Notes: generated from the letters alone by a model not told the origin. Counted from the stretch's first letter, positions 1-9,442 are shown. The stretch: DNA of 64,000 nucleotides from Bacteroidales bacterium (GCA_017531225.1 JAFXLL010000014.1:221190-285189); one strand, 5' to 3'. Made by a program: numbers and translations.

Positions 1-924
1 CATAGGTAAGGCCAAAGTGTCGAAGTCGCGGACAACCATGATGTCGACTTTTTGGTTGCTGAACTGTTTGATGTGCTTTGTAAAGTCTTGATAATAAGGT
101 GTCGGGATGTCGTTAATGCCAATGATGACGTCGCCTACCTCCAGACCGCCGGCCTGCGCCGCGCTGTTGTCGATGACACCTGACACCACGAATGGCATTC
201 GATAGGAGATGAAGGTGCCATTTTGGGTGCTGAGCAACTTGGTCAAGGCGTCGTCAGGTAAAGTGACCACCACGCGCTGCCCGTCACGTTCCACTTCAAT
301 CGTCTTGGCTTTCTCGAGAATGATTTGCATCGGAATCTCCTGGAAGTTCTCGATCGTCTCACCGTCGACGGACAAAACCTTATCGCCGTCGCGTAGGCCG
401 AACTCATAGCCTAAGCTATCGACCACGATGCCGTATTTGTTGACTTCAGAAGTGGGGAGATACTGCTCGCCATAGTTGGCCAACAAGCCGATGTAGATGC
501 ATACGGCCAACACGACGTTCATGAAAACGCCTGCCACCATGATGATGAAGCGTTGCCAAGCGGGCTTGGAGCGGAACTCCCACTCTTGGGCGGGCTGTTT
601 CATCTGCTCTTTGTCCATCGACTCGTCGATCATGCCGGCGATCTTGTTGTAGCCGCCTAACGGGAACCATCCGATGCCGTATTCGGTAGAGGTGCTCTTA
701 GCCCATTCGTCGTCGGGTCCTGCGTTCTTCGCAAAGAATTTGAAACGCCATTTGCCGTCCACTTTCTTGCAACGGAAGATAGAAAAGCCCCAATCGAAGA
801 AAAGGTAGAACTTATCCACCCTAGTCTTAAATGCTTTAGCTGCCAAAAAATGTCCCAGTTCATGAACGAAGACCAATATGGAAAGTGCTAAGAAAAATTG
901 TATTACCTTAATTAATATAACCAT
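1..924 (-). CDS. rseP: RIP metalloprotease RseP (site-2 protease), C-terminus beyond window
   Basis: Intramembrane zinc protease of the RseP/site-2 family, which cuts membrane-spanning anti-sigma factors and leftover signal peptides in the inner membrane. Reading from the ATG at 924, the first helix (about residues 5-27) carries the zinc motif HELGH at 21-25. A longer Bacteroidetes-type loop follows, then a second helix at about 126-147 and PDZ-like sequence to the window edge. About 308 codons are visible; the C-terminal catalytic helix with its LDG-type motif lies outside. The start is 8 bases after the M23 peptidase stop, so the two are probably co-transcribed. Family assignment is firm; the substrate is unknown. 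Confidence 0.9.
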   Translation of the reverse strand, partial: MVILIKVIQFFLALSILVFVHELGHFLAAKAFKTRVDKFYLFFDWGFSIFRCKKVDGKWRFKFFAKNAGPDDEWAKSTSTEYGIGWFPLGGYNKIAGMIDESMDKEQMKQPAQEWEFRSKPAWQRFIIMVAGVFMNVVLAVCIYIGLLANYGEQYLPTSEVNKYGIVVDSLGYEFGLRDGDKVLSVDGETIENFQEIPMQIILEKAKTIEVERDGQRVVVTLPDDALTKLLSTQNGTFISYRMPFVVSGVIDNSAAQAGGLEVGDVIIGINDIPTPYYQDFTKHIKQFSNQKVDIMVVRDFDTLALPM

Positions 925-932
925 AGGAATAA

Positions 933-1844
933 TTATTCTTCAATATTTTTTTCAAACTTGATGTAATCATTTGGGTTGAGCGGAATGCCGTTATGCCATA
1001 GTTCGAAGTGGAGGTGTGGAACGGTGCTTTGGTCACCCGACTCGCCCAAAATGGCGATAGCCTCGCCTGCCTTGACGAAGTCGCCTTCTTTTTTCAGCAG
1101 GGTGGCGTTATGTTTATAGGTAGAGAAATAGTTGTTTTCGTGTTGGATGCCAATGGTGTAACCTTGATCAATAGTCCAAGAGGCGTAGATCACCGTTCCG
1201 TCGAGGGTGGCCGTGATCAGCTGGTTGTCAGCGGTAGCAATGTCGATGCCATAATGTCCCTTTTCGGAATTGAACTCATTGATCACCTTGCCTGTGACGG
1301 GTGTGAAGAAGTTGGCCACGCCGCTGAGGTGTTGTCTTTTTGCCAGGTTGCTTTGTACGTTCAGCGCAAACAGGTTGGCTTCCTCGAACTCGGCACGCAA
1401 GGCGGAGTCCTGCACCGACTTCTTGATTTCGAGGGTGTCGGTATTGATGCTGAGGAAGGGGGCGTAAATATCCTTTTGCTCCATGCTGTCGTTTTCGAAG
1501 TCATAGCCTTCGATGACCAGCTTCAGGTTGTTGAAATAGATGTCCTTGCGTTGCAGCTCGCGTTCGATGGAGTCGGTGCGACGGTAAAGTTCATAGACTT
1601 TGCGTTCCAAGGAGGACTTTTCGGTGTAGCCTGGGATGTATTCGCGCAAAGGGGTGAAGGCGATGAGAAGGGTGGTGACCACCATAAAGATTAATATGAT
1701 GCCTAAGAAGAGAAATACAAGGTTCAATAGGTTGACCTTGAAGTCCACAACGGGTTCCAAGGTGTCCTCTTGCGACATTAGGAAAGTGTATTTCCTGTTG
1801 AGCTTGAACTTTTTTTTCTCTTTCTTTTCTTCCTGTTCTGCCAT
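933..1844 (-). CDS. Membrane-anchored M23 peptidase (LytM-like murein endopeptidase)
   Basis: Predicted peptidoglycan endopeptidase or amidase activator of 303 residues. A Lys/Glu-rich cytoplasmic N-terminus is followed by one membrane helix (about 38-64), a coiled-coil stretch (about 75-105) and a C-terminal M23 domain (about 180-290). Zinc-ligand motifs are visible: GHYGID near 196-201 and HLHFE near 277. I chose the ATG at 1844, not one 10 codons upstream, because a TAnnTTTG promoter at 1864-1871 overlaps the longer reading. It lies directly upstream of rseP. With the motifs intact I expect an active enzyme, but a catalytic or regulatory role cannot be told apart from sequence. Confidence 0.88.
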   Translation of the reverse strand: MAEQEEKKEKKKFKLNRKYTFLMSQEDTLEPVVDFKVNLLNLVFLFLGIILIFMVVTTLLIAFTPLREYIPGYTEKSSLERKVYELYRRTDSIERELQRKDIYFNNLKLVIEGYDFENDSMEQKDIYAPFLSINTDTLEIKKSVQDSALRAEFEEANLFALNVQSNLAKRQHLSGVANFFTPVTGKVINEFNSEKGHYGIDIATADNQLITATLDGTVIYASWTIDQGYTIGIQHENNYFSTYKHNATLLKKEGDFVKAGEAIAILGESGDQSTVPHLHFELWHNGIPLNPNDYIKFEKNIEE

Positions 1845-1863
1845 CACAAAATGGTTTAGCTTG

Positions 1864-1871
1864 CAAAGATA
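1864..1871 (-). promoter_or_regulatory. Bacteroidetes -7 promoter element for the M23 peptidase/rseP operon
   Basis: On the minus strand the bases read TATCTTTG, an exact TAnnTTTG match, about 20 bases upstream of the ATG at 1844. No clear -33 TTTG is seen; that position falls in the groEL terminator. Confidence 0.6.
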
Positions 1872-1872
1872 C

Positions 1873-1903
1873 AAAAAAAGTCGGTCATGCGACCGACTTT
1901 TTT
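1873..1903 (-). terminator. Rho-independent terminator of groES-groEL
   Basis: Perfect inverted repeat: arm GTCGGTC at 1880-1886, loop ATGC, arm GACCGAC at 1891-1897. It is flanked by an A-run before and a T-run after, so it could act in both directions. It sits 25 bases beyond the groEL stop and immediately upstream of the M23 promoter. Confidence 0.85.
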
Positions 1904-1928
1904 GCTTTCAATTCTTACGAAGGCCTGA

Positions 1929-3563
1929 TTACATCATGCCATCCATTCCGCCGCCCATGGGCATTGGAGGGGTAGGAGGCGTAGGCTCCTTGTGGTTGCT
2001 GATGACGCATTCGGTGGTCAGCAGCATGCCAGCGATGGAAGCGGCATTTTCAAGAGCGACTCTTGACACCTTGACGGGGTCGATGACACCAGTGGTGAGC
2101 AGGTTCTCGTACACCTCGGTGCGGGCGTTGAAGCCATAGTCGTTCTTGCCTTCCTTCACCTTGTTGACGACGACTGAACCTTCGAGGCCGGCGTTCTCAA
2201 CGATTTGGCGCAGTGGCTCTTCCAGAGCGCGCTTGATGATGGCGATACCAGTGGTTTCGTCTTCGTTGTCGCCCTTCATCTTCTCGATGGCCTTGATGGC
2301 GCGGATGAAGCCGACACCACCGCCAGGGATGATACCCTCTTCGATGGCAGCGCGGGTGGCGTTCAAAGCGTCTTCGACGCGGTCTTTCTTTTCCTTCATC
2401 TCGACCTCAGAGGCGGCACCCACGTAGATGACTGCCACGCCGCCAGCCAACTTGGCCAGACGCTCTTGCAGCTTCTCGCGGTCGTAGTCGCTTGTGGTGG
2501 TCTTGATCTGAGCCTTGATCTGAGCGGTGCGGGCCTCGATGTCCTTCTTGGCGCCGTGGCCGTTCACGATGGTGGTGTTGTCCTTGTTGATGCTGACCTT
2601 GTCGGCCTGGCCGAGCATTTGCAGGTTAGCCTCTTCAAGCTTGTAGCCCTTTTCTTCGCTGATGACGGTACCGCCGGTCAGGATGGCGATGTCTTCCAGC
2701 ATTTCTTTTCTACGGTCACCGAAGCCAGGAGCCTTGACGGCAGCGACTTTCAGCGAGCCACGCAGACGGTTGACGACCAAGGTAGCCAGAGCTTCACCAT
2801 CGATGTCCTCAGCGATGATGATCAGCGGACGGCCGGTCTGTAGGGTCTTTTCGAGCACTGGGAGCAAGTCTTTCATCACGGAGATCTTCTTGTCGTAGAT
2901 CAGGATGAAAGGATTCTCGTAGACGGCTTCCATCTTCTCGGTGTTGGTGACAAAGTAAGGTGAGATGTAGCCACGGTCGAACTGCATACCTTCGACAACG
3001 TCGACGTAGGTGTTGATGCCTTTGGCATCTTCAACGGTGATGACGCCTTCTTGCTTCACCTTGCCCATCGCCTCGGCGATAAGGCCGCCGATTTCGCTGT
3101 CGTTGTTGGCTGAGATGGTAGCCACTTGTTTGATCTTCTCGTTGTCGCCGTCGACCTTCACGGCCATCTTCTTCAGGGTCTTCACGACTTCGGCAACGGC
3201 CTTGTCGATACCGCGTTTCAGGTCGAGCGGGTTGGCACCAGCGGTAACGTTTTTCAGACCCGTGGCCACGATACTTTGGGCCAAAACGGTGGCGGTGGTG
3301 GTACCATCACCGGCGAGGTCGTTGGTCTTGGAAGCGACTTCCTTCACCAACTGTGCGCCCATGTTTTCGACGGGGTCGAGGAGTTCGATCTCCTTAGCGA
3401 CCGTCACACCGTCCTTGGTGATCTGGGGAGCGCCATACGATTTTTCGATGACCACGTTACGGCCTTTAGGACCGAGGGTCACCTTTACTGCGTTTGACAA
3501 TGCGTCGACGCCTTTCTTCAGGCCGTCGCGTGATTCAATATTGAAAAGAATATCTTTTGCCAT
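1929..3563 (-). CDS. groL: Chaperonin GroEL (Hsp60)
   Basis: Large ring subunit of the ATP-driven chaperonin that folds cytosolic proteins with GroES. The 544 residues match the usual length. The N-terminus reads [18 protein letters not shown]; the nucleotide-binding region has [11 protein letters not shown] and the phosphate-binding [11 protein letters not shown]; the C-terminus is the typical Gly/Met-rich flexible tail ([11 protein letters not shown]). It lies 22 bases downstream of groES in a two-gene operon closed by the terminator at 1873-1903. Long plus-strand reading frames across this gene are shadows of its codon bias. Confidence 0.99.
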   Translation of the reverse strand: MAKDILFNIESRDGLKKGVDALSNAVKVTLGPKGRNVVIEKSYGAPQITKDGVTVAKEIELLDPVENMGAQLVKEVASKTNDLAGDGTTTATVLAQSIVATGLKNVTAGANPLDLKRGIDKAVAEVVKTLKKMAVKVDGDNEKIKQVATISANNDSEIGGLIAEAMGKVKQEGVITVEDAKGINTYVDVVEGMQFDRGYISPYFVTNTEKMEAVYENPFILIYDKKISVMKDLLPVLEKTLQTGRPLIIIAEDIDGEALATLVVNRLRGSLKVAAVKAPGFGDRRKEMLEDIAILTGGTVISEEKGYKLEEANLQMLGQADKVSINKDNTTIVNGHGAKKDIEARTAQIKAQIKTTTSDYDREKLQERLAKLAGGVAVIYVGAASEVEMKEKKDRVEDALNATRAAIEEGIIPGGGVGFIRAIKAIEKMKGDNEDETTGIAIIKRALEEPLRQIVENAGLEGSVVVNKVKEGKNDYGFNARTEVYENLLTTGVIDPVKVSRVALENAASIAGMLLTTECVISNHKEPTPPTPPMPMGGGMDGMM

Positions 3564-3585
3564 GGTAATGATTAGTTTTTAAAGG

Positions 3586-3864
3586 TTAGATAATGGCGAT
3601 TACATCGCTTTCACGCATAATCATATAGTCCTTGCCGTCGAGGTGGAACTCGGTACCAGCGTATTTGCCGTAAATGACATTGTCGCCGACCTTCAGGGTC
3701 ATGGTGTTGTCCTTGGTGCCGGGGCCTACAGCCACCACTTTGCCTTGTTGGGGTTTTTCTTTAGCGGTGTCGGGGATGATGATGCCGCTGGCGGTCTTTT
3801 GTTCTGCAGCTGCGGGCTCGATGACCACGCGGTCTGCCAAAGGTTTGATTGCTAATTTAGCCAT
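3586..3864 (-). CDS. groS: Co-chaperonin GroES (Hsp10)
   Basis: Seven-subunit lid of the GroEL chamber. It has 92 residues, normal for a bacterial GroES. The N-terminus [12 protein letters not shown], the mobile loop region [18 protein letters not shown] and the C-terminal [16 protein letters not shown] are typical. It is the first gene of the groES-groEL operon. No TAnnTTTG promoter is visible in its upstream region, unlike most operons in this window, so heat-shock control may use another sigma factor or element. Confidence 0.98.
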   Translation of the reverse strand: MAKLAIKPLADRVVIEPAAAEQKTASGIIIPDTAKEKPQQGKVVAVGPGTKDNTMTLKVGDNVIYGKYAGTEFHLDGKDYMIMRESDVIAII

Positions 3865-3943
3865 TGTAATTATTGTTTAATTGTTGATTTGTTTTTCAAT
3901 TGACTTCGCCTATTCGTCAGATTTCGTGCCAAAACGAAAAAAC

Positions 3944-3977
3944 AAAAAAAATGTCAGAATGTATGACATTCTGACAT
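3944..3977 (-). terminator. Rho-independent terminator of the pheT-to-secG operon
   Basis: A perfect 12-bp inverted repeat (ATGTCAGAATGT at 3951-3962 and its complement at 3966-3977, 3-base loop) is followed on the minus strand by a run of T (the A-run at 3944-3950). It lies 33 bases beyond the secG stop and separates that operon from groES. Confidence 0.88.
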
Positions 3978-4009
3978 TATTTTCGGTTGTTTTGCTTCGA
4001 TCGAAGGCT

Positions 4010-4339
4010 TTATTCGGCAGGAGCATCTGCTGCTGGAGCGTCTGCTGCTGGAGCGGCGGGAGTGTTCAGCTCGATTTGTTCACGCATCTGTGAATCTTGG
4101 ACACTGCCTGATCTGCCACTCTTGATGGTCATGCTTGACACCAAACACAAAACCACCAGCATGGTGGCCAACGTCCATGTGGCTTTTTCCAGGAAATCGG
4201 TCGTCTGACGAACACCCATCATCTGGTTTGCACCACCGAAATTAGAGATCAAACCGCCGCCTTTGGAGTTTTGAACCAAGACGACTAACCCAAGTAAAAC
4301 ACTGACAACCAAGATTAAAATTACTACTACTGTGTACAT
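4010..4339 (-). CDS. secG: Preprotein translocase subunit SecG
   Basis: Accessory subunit of the SecYEG translocon in the inner membrane. It has 109 residues with two hydrophobic helices (about 2-21 and 52-70). The loop between them carries the SecG signature region (LVVLVQNSKGGGLISNFGG). The C-terminus is an Ala/Asp/Pro repeat (APAADAPAADAPAE), a low-complexity tail common in Bacteroidetes SecG. It is the last gene of the operon before the terminator at 3944-3977. Confidence 0.95.
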   Translation of the reverse strand: MYTVVVILILVVSVLLGLVVLVQNSKGGGLISNFGGANQMMGVRQTTDFLEKATWTLATMLVVLCLVSSMTIKSGRSGSVQDSQMREQIELNTPAAPAADAPAADAPAE

Positions 4340-4344
4340 GTCGT

Positions 4345-5160
4345 TTATTTGTTGTTTGTTTGACTTGCTTTTATCATTTCAATTTGGGCTGCAAAGTAAA
4401 CACTTTTTTCTGGATTTTTCAAACTTAATTTTTCATAGATTGAAATTGCTTTGTCAAAATAGCCCTGCTTGAAGTATATTTTTGCCAAGGTTTCGCTGAC
4501 GATTTCGCCATGGTCGGTGATGCTGTTTTGCGCCACAGATATGGGATTGTAGAACTCTGCCTTGGGTTTGGAGATGCTCGGATTTTCGGCGATGAATTTG
4601 TCGATTAATTCTTTTCGGCTTAATTTTTTTTCGGGCTGGTCAGGGTTTTCCTCTTTTTGGAGTTTTTCGTCTTCCATGGCCTTCAGTCGGGCGGCGATGA
4701 TGGCTTTCAGTTCATCGAGCGACTTGCGTTTCTCATCCAGCAATGCCAGTTCAGCTGACAGTTCTTCAGGCGTGCTGCTCAGGCTAATTTCCGGAATCAC
4801 GAAGGTCTTTTCAGGAATCAGAGCGTCGTCTTTAGACCTTTTTACTTTGGTGGAGTCCACAAAACGGAAGAAACTGTCAGGTTCCGCTATTGCGACAGCG
4901 GCTTCGGGTTCCAGGGTCATTCGTTGTTTCGCGAGGATCGAGTACAGGCGGAGTCGGTTCCTGTCAGGCACAGCACAGGCGGCTTTCTTCAGCTGCTGGT
5001 CATAGCGCTGGTCGTTCTCGTTCTGGTAAGCGATGGCGAGCATGCATTGGCCAATGCCAAAGAAAGGGTAGCGGTCAATGAGTGACTCGACCCACTGTAC
5101 GTTGTCGCCCTTCAAAGCCTCAGGCTGGTTGAGATATGTCAGCAATGCTACTTGTTCCAT
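4345..5160 (-). CDS. Conserved TPR-containing cytoplasmic protein of unknown function
   Basis: 271 residues with no signal peptide or membrane helix. The first 100 residues are helical, with aromatic motifs such as RYPFFGIGQCMLA. A Lys/Glu-rich, coiled-coil-like segment spans about 130-185. The C-terminus holds a tetratricopeptide-like helix pair (AKIYFKQGYFDKAISIYEKL). It sits between lptE (3-base gap) and secG (5-base gap). That place suggests a link to envelope assembly, but only the context says so. I do not recognise a named family. Confidence 0.8.
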   Translation of the reverse strand: MEQVALLTYLNQPEALKGDNVQWVESLIDRYPFFGIGQCMLAIAYQNENDQRYDQQLKKAACAVPDRNRLRLYSILAKQRMTLEPEAAVAIAEPDSFFRFVDSTKVKRSKDDALIPEKTFVIPEISLSSTPEELSAELALLDEKRKSLDELKAIIAARLKAMEDEKLQKEENPDQPEKKLSRKELIDKFIAENPSISKPKAEFYNPISVAQNSITDHGEIVSETLAKIYFKQGYFDKAISIYEKLSLKNPEKSVYFAAQIEMIKASQTNNK

Positions 5161-5163
5161 GGC

Positions 5164-5670
5164 TTACCAATTGACTAATGCTTTGTTGAACACGTCCTCA
5201 ACCAAGGCTTCGACGATGGTGGCCGTAAGCGATTCCTGTACGGAGTTGAGTTCCTGATCGCTTGGGTACTCTACGTAATTGGAAAACTTGGTCTCGAAGT
5301 TTTTCGACTCGTCAAAATTGTTAACAAATCTCACATTGACGGTGATGGTGAGTCTGTTCAAAGCGGCTGTCTGTCCCGCTGTGATAGCCACCGGGGTGGT
5401 CCTATAGTCGACGATTTCGCCCTCGAAAGACAAGTCGCCTCCAGAGTCCACCATATCAAGTGAGGTTTGGTTCATGATGGCGTCACGCAGTGCCGTGGTG
5501 AAATTCTCGCTCAGCAAGGGGTTGATGAGCTGCGCTTGGTTGGGGAAATACTGCACCGACACCGTCTTTGCTTCAGCCGGAATGGAGGCACCGGAGAAGG
5601 AATAGATGCCGCAGCGGGTGCAAAGCACCGCCAACAGCAGACAGACGATATGGATGCAGCCTTTTCTCAT
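5164..5670 (-). CDS. lptE: LptE-family outer-membrane lipoprotein
   Basis: Probable LptE partner of the LptD barrel, which inserts lipopolysaccharide into the outer membrane. It has 168 residues with a lipoprotein signal ending in LCTRC (lipidated Cys20). The next residues, GIYSFSGASIP, match the LptE start seen in Bacteroidetes. The body alternates strand and helix, with a DAIMNQTSLDMV helix followed by a strand. Its start overlaps the stop of the sigma-54 activator by 4 bases (ATGA). LptE is poorly conserved, so the call rests on the N-terminal motif, the size and the neighbourhood. Confidence 0.82.
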   Translation of the reverse strand: MRKGCIHIVCLLLAVLCTRCGIYSFSGASIPAEAKTVSVQYFPNQAQLINPLLSENFTTALRDAIMNQTSLDMVDSGGDLSFEGEIVDYRTTPVAITAGQTAALNRLTITVNVRFVNNFDESKNFETKFSNYVEYPSDQELNSVQESLTATIVEALVEDVFNKALVNW

Positions 5671-6866
5671 GCCGTGATGCCGAATTCGTTGATTTTACGA
5701 TACAGGGTGCGTTCGCTGATACCTAACTCCTTGGCGGCGTCTTTGCGCTTGCCGTTGTATTTCTCCAATGCCCTCTTGATCATCTCGATCTCGTTCTGCT
5801 CTAAAGATAGCGATGCAGGTTGAGGGTCTTTCTTGATCTCATGAACCTCGTGGATCACCTCCTCGTTCGGCATAATCTCCGTGTAGTCGGGTTCGATGGC
5901 AACGGGCTCAATATAGCTTGTGCTGATATTGTTATTGTTGGAGCGATTGGTGAGTTCGTTGACGGTGTTGCGCAGTTCGGCAATGTCGTGTTTCATCTCG
6001 AACAACACCTTATATAATAAGTCACGTTCCGATACACCTTCTGCATTGTCTTCCTTTTGGAAGAGCACGGGAAGTGCCGTGGTGATCTTGTTGGGCAGAT
6101 AGCGCTCCAACGTGAATTCGTTGATGATGCGCTGCTGCTCGATGATGGAGATCTGTTCAGCTACATTCTTGAGTTGACGCACGTTGCCGTCCCAGCGATA
6201 GTCCTCAAGCATCTTGACAGCTTCGGGAGTCAGCGTAATGACGGGCATGTGGCTCTTCTCGGCGAAGTCAGAGGCAAACTTACGGAATAGCAGGTGTATG
6301 TCGCCTTTGCGCTCACGCAGTGCTGGAATATGGATTGGGATGGTGTTGAGGCGGTAATAGAGATCCTCACGGAACTTGCCTTTTTGGATGGCTAAGGGCA
6401 GGTCGACATTGGTAGCGGCTACCACACGTACGTCGGTCTTCATTACTTTGGAGCCACCCACACGGATGTATTCGCCGTTTTCGAGCACACGGAGCAGACG
6501 GGCTTGGGTTGACAATGGTAACTCGCCGACCTCGTCGAGGAACAGGGTGCCTTCGTTAGCAATCTCGAAGTAGCCTTTGCGTTCGGCGATGGCGCCAGTG
6601 AACGAGCCTTTCTCGTGGCCGAACAGCTCCGAGTCGATAGTGCCTTCAGGGATGGCGCCGCAGTTTACAGCGAAATATTGGCCGTGTTTCCGCGCACTGT
6701 TCTGATGGATGATTTTTGGAAACACATCCTTACCAGTGCCGCTCTCGCCAGTGATGAGCACGGTGAGGTCGGTATTGGCCACCTGTGCCGCAATCTCAAT
6801 GGCGTGCAGCAGCTGCGGATCATTTCCGATGATGCCGAAAGTTCGTTTGATGCTTTGGACGTCCAT
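5667..6866 (-). CDS. Sigma-54-interacting transcriptional activator (AAA+, Fis-type HTH)
   Basis: Enhancer-binding activator that opens sigma-54 promoters by ATP hydrolysis. It has 399 residues and no receiver or sensor domain at the N-terminus. The AAA+ core fills about 10-245: Walker A GESGTGKD at 40-47, the sigma-54-contacting loop as GSFTGA at 87-92 (Ser replaces the usual first Ala), and Walker B LFLDEVGEL near 108-116. A coiled-coil linker (about 275-310) leads to a Fis-type helix-turn-helix at about 360-397 (KDAAKELGISERTLYRKI). It overlaps pheT by 1 base and lptE by 4, so translation looks coupled. Targets are unknown; a sigma-54-like promoter at 43291-43306 is one candidate. Confidence 0.92.
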   Translation of the reverse strand: MDVQSIKRTFGIIGNDPQLLHAIEIAAQVANTDLTVLITGESGTGKDVFPKIIHQNSARKHGQYFAVNCGAIPEGTIDSELFGHEKGSFTGAIAERKGYFEIANEGTLFLDEVGELPLSTQARLLRVLENGEYIRVGGSKVMKTDVRVVAATNVDLPLAIQKGKFREDLYYRLNTIPIHIPALRERKGDIHLLFRKFASDFAEKSHMPVITLTPEAVKMLEDYRWDGNVRQLKNVAEQISIIEQQRIINEFTLERYLPNKITTALPVLFQKEDNAEGVSERDLLYKVLFEMKHDIAELRNTVNELTNRSNNNNISTSYIEPVAIEPDYTEIMPNEEVIHEVHEIKKDPQPASLSLEQNEIEMIKRALEKYNGKRKDAAKELGISERTLYRKINEFGITA

Positions 6867-9331
6867 TATCTCAGTACACCGTTTAATTCTTTCTCAATAG
6901 CCTGTTGAATCCTTGTCATTGCCTTTTCGATGGCCTTGTCGGTCAAGGTGGCTGTGGTTGACATCAGGATAAAGCTCATGGCATATTGTTTCTTGCCCTC
7001 CGGGATCTTTTCGCCTTCGTATACGTCGAAGAGGCTCATCTCCTGCAGGAGCTTGTTCTCAGCAGCCATGGCGACTTTCTTCACCTGTTCGAAGGTGACG
7101 CTCTTGTCGAAGATCATGGCGAGGTCGCGGCGGACCGATGGGAACTTGGACAGCGGCTCAAAGTGGACTTCAGGAGCCTTGCCGTAGTTGCACATCAAAG
7201 CGGTCCAATTCAGGGTGGCGTAGAACACGTCTTTCTTGATATCGAACAGCTTCAGGGTCTTCTTGTCGAGTTTGCCGATGGTGGCGAGCTCCTGGCCGTC
7301 GACGGAGAACATCAGTGAATACTCGAAATGCGTCTGTGTTCCTTCCTTGACTTCGAGTTTGCTTTGATCCACTCTGAGTTGATGAAGGATGCCCATCACA
7401 TATTGCTTCAGGTCGAAGAAATCAAGTGGCTTGGGCTGGTGGTTCCAGAGTTCCTCTTGGCGGTTGCCGGTGAGGAAGAGGTCGAGGTGGAAGAATTCCG
7501 AGTAAGGTGCTAATGTATGTTGTTCATTCTTGGCTTGAGCGTTGAAGAAATAGACGTTACCGAACTCGAAGAACTTCATGTCGGAGACCTTGCGGTTTTG
7601 GTTGAAGGCGATGCTCTCGAGGCCGCCCCAAAGCAGGGTTTGGCGCATCACGTTCAGGTCGCTGCTGAGCGGGTTCATGATCTTCACGTTACGTTCGGCA
7701 GGGAAGGCTTCGAAAGCCTCACTGTAAGCCGACTTGGTGAGAGAGTTGTTCATGATCTCGTAGAAGCCGTTCGACACGAGCATGTCGCTAATCTTCTGCT
7801 GCAGCTGGTCGGCATTGGGTTTCACGGCGCGGCTGATGGAAGCGTGGATGCGGCTTGGGATGGCGATATTATCGTAGCCGTAGATGCGAAGGATCTCTTC
7901 CACCACGTCGGCGGGACGGGTGACGTCGACCTTGCAGGTCGGGATGTCGACCACCACATGTTGGTCATTCTGTTCCACCACCTTACATTCAAGGCTCTTC
8001 AGGATGTTGACGGCTTGGGTCTTATCGATGTCCTGACCGGCCAACTTGTTGAGGTAATCGAACTTCAGGTCGACTTGAGCGGGCTTGAAGTCGCCGTTTA
8101 TGACGTCCTTGATCTCGGAAGAGATGGTGCCACCGGCCAGTTCTTTCACAAGCATGGCAGCACGCTTCAGAGCGTAGAGGGTGATATTCGGGTCGGCGCC
8201 ACGCTCGTAGCGGAACGAGGCATCGGTTTGCAAGCCGTGGAACTTGGAAGTCTTACGGATGCTGGTGGGGTTGAAGTAGGCGCTTTCCAAGAAGATGTTG
8301 GTAGTTTCTTCGGTGACACCTGACTTAAGTCCACCGAATACACCGGCGATACACATGGGTTCTTCGGTATTGCAGATCATCAGGTTGCGGCCGTTGAGTT
8401 TGCGTTCCACACCGTCGAGAGTGACGAAAGGTGTGCCTTCGGGCAAGCATTTCACGATGACCTTTTTGCCAGTGATCTTATCAGCATCGAAGATATGCAT
8501 GGGTTGGCCAACTTCCATCAACACGTAGTTTGAAATATCAACGATGTTGTTGATGCTGCGGATGCCGACGGCGGCCAGACGGTTCTTGAGCCATTCGGGT
8601 GAGGGACCTACCTTCACGCCGCTGATGCTCAGTCCAGAGTAACGCGGGCAGGCGGCGGTGTCTTCCACCACCACTTCGATGTCGTTATTGTGATTCTCCA
8701 CCTTAAAGTCATCCACTGAAGGGGTGATGAGGTGGTATTTGGTAGTGTTCTCGCGTTGGTTGAGGGCGGCCACGAGGTCACGTGCGGAGCCAATGTGTGA
8801 GGTGGCGTCGCTGCGGTTGGCAGTGAGGCCGATTTCGATGGTGTAATCCTCTTCCACGGGGAAATAGAAGGAGGCGGGTTTGCCCACTTCATAATTCTCA
8901 GGCAGCACCATGATGCCGTCATGCGATTCACCTAACTGCAACTCGTCTTCGGCGCAGATCATACCTTCGCTCACTTCGCCGCGGATCTTACCCTTCTTGA
9001 TGGTGATTTGCTCATCGTGGATCCAAAGGTCGGTGCCGATGGTGGCCACCAAAACCTTTTGTCCTGCTGCCACGTTAGGAGCGCCGCATACGATGTGCAG
9101 GGGTTCCTCACCGCCGCAGTCAACGGTGGTGATGTGCAGGTGATCAGAGTTGGGATGGTCAACGCAAGTGAGTACCTTGCCTACGACCACGCCCTTCAGG
9201 GCGCCTTTCACCGATTCGAATGGGGTGAGGTCTTCCACTTCGAGGCCTGTTGAGGTCAGTAACTCGCTAACTTTTTCAGCTGTGTAATCGCAGTTGACGT
9301 ATTGTTTCAACCAGTTATAGGAGATTTTCAT
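6866..9331 (-). CDS. pheT: Phenylalanine--tRNA ligase beta subunit
   Basis: Large subunit of the (alpha-beta)2 phenylalanyl-tRNA synthetase. It has 821 residues, the usual size. Domains in order: an EMAP/OB-fold tRNA-binding domain (about 40-150, with DHPNSDHLHITTVD), the B3/B4 editing region, the B5 domain, the core, and the C-terminal ferredoxin-like anticodon-binding domain (about 725-820, with FPSVRRDLAMI). It is first in a five-gene operon reading into the sigma-54 activator, lptE, the TPR protein and secG. A good promoter precedes it (9357-9389). pheS is not in the window. Confidence 0.98.
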   Translation of the reverse strand: MKISYNWLKQYVNCDYTAEKVSELLTSTGLEVEDLTPFESVKGALKGVVVGKVLTCVDHPNSDHLHITTVDCGGEEPLHIVCGAPNVAAGQKVLVATIGTDLWIHDEQITIKKGKIRGEVSEGMICAEDELQLGESHDGIMVLPENYEVGKPASFYFPVEEDYTIEIGLTANRSDATSHIGSARDLVAALNQRENTTKYHLITPSVDDFKVENHNNDIEVVVEDTAACPRYSGLSISGVKVGPSPEWLKNRLAAVGIRSINNIVDISNYVLMEVGQPMHIFDADKITGKKVIVKCLPEGTPFVTLDGVERKLNGRNLMICNTEEPMCIAGVFGGLKSGVTEETTNIFLESAYFNPTSIRKTSKFHGLQTDASFRYERGADPNITLYALKRAAMLVKELAGGTISSEIKDVINGDFKPAQVDLKFDYLNKLAGQDIDKTQAVNILKSLECKVVEQNDQHVVVDIPTCKVDVTRPADVVEEILRIYGYDNIAIPSRIHASISRAVKPNADQLQQKISDMLVSNGFYEIMNNSLTKSAYSEAFEAFPAERNVKIMNPLSSDLNVMRQTLLWGGLESIAFNQNRKVSDMKFFEFGNVYFFNAQAKNEQHTLAPYSEFFHLDLFLTGNRQEELWNHQPKPLDFFDLKQYVMGILHQLRVDQSKLEVKEGTQTHFEYSLMFSVDGQELATIGKLDKKTLKLFDIKKDVFYATLNWTALMCNYGKAPEVHFEPLSKFPSVRRDLAMIFDKSVTFEQVKKVAMAAENKLLQEMSLFDVYEGEKIPEGKKQYAMSFILMSTTATLTDKAIEKAMTRIQQAIEKELNGVLR

Positions 9332-9356
9332 TCTTATTTAATTTTAATTGAGGCGG

Positions 9357-9389
9357 CAAATATACGAAAATCTGACAAAATGTCACAAA
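9357..9389 (-). promoter_or_regulatory. Bacteroidetes-type promoter for the pheT operon
   Basis: On the minus strand TTTG (plus 9386-9389) is followed after exactly 21 bases by TATATTTG (plus 9357-9364). Both elements match the Bacteroides consensus. The element ends 25 bases from the pheT ATG. Confidence 0.75.
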
Positions 9390-9442
9390 ATATTCTTTCA
9401 TCGAATAAAATGCTTATTATTGCAATGCTAAACATCTAAATT

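Noticed and set aside
1008..1694. Long open frame on the plus strand opposite the M23 peptidase
   Set aside because: It lies wholly within a well-supported gene on the other strand, has no recognisable domain or promoter, and shows low-complexity composition typical of a shadow frame.
2205..2843. 212-codon frame opposite groEL
   Set aside because: An antisense shadow of the codon bias in groEL; no independent signals.
3905..3932. Sigma-54 promoter before groES (TTGGCACG)
   Set aside because: The -24 half is good but the invariant GC at -12 is absent at the required spacing.
7517..8323. 268-codon frame opposite pheT
   Set aside because: Antisense to a conserved synthetase; composition and lack of start signals point to chance.
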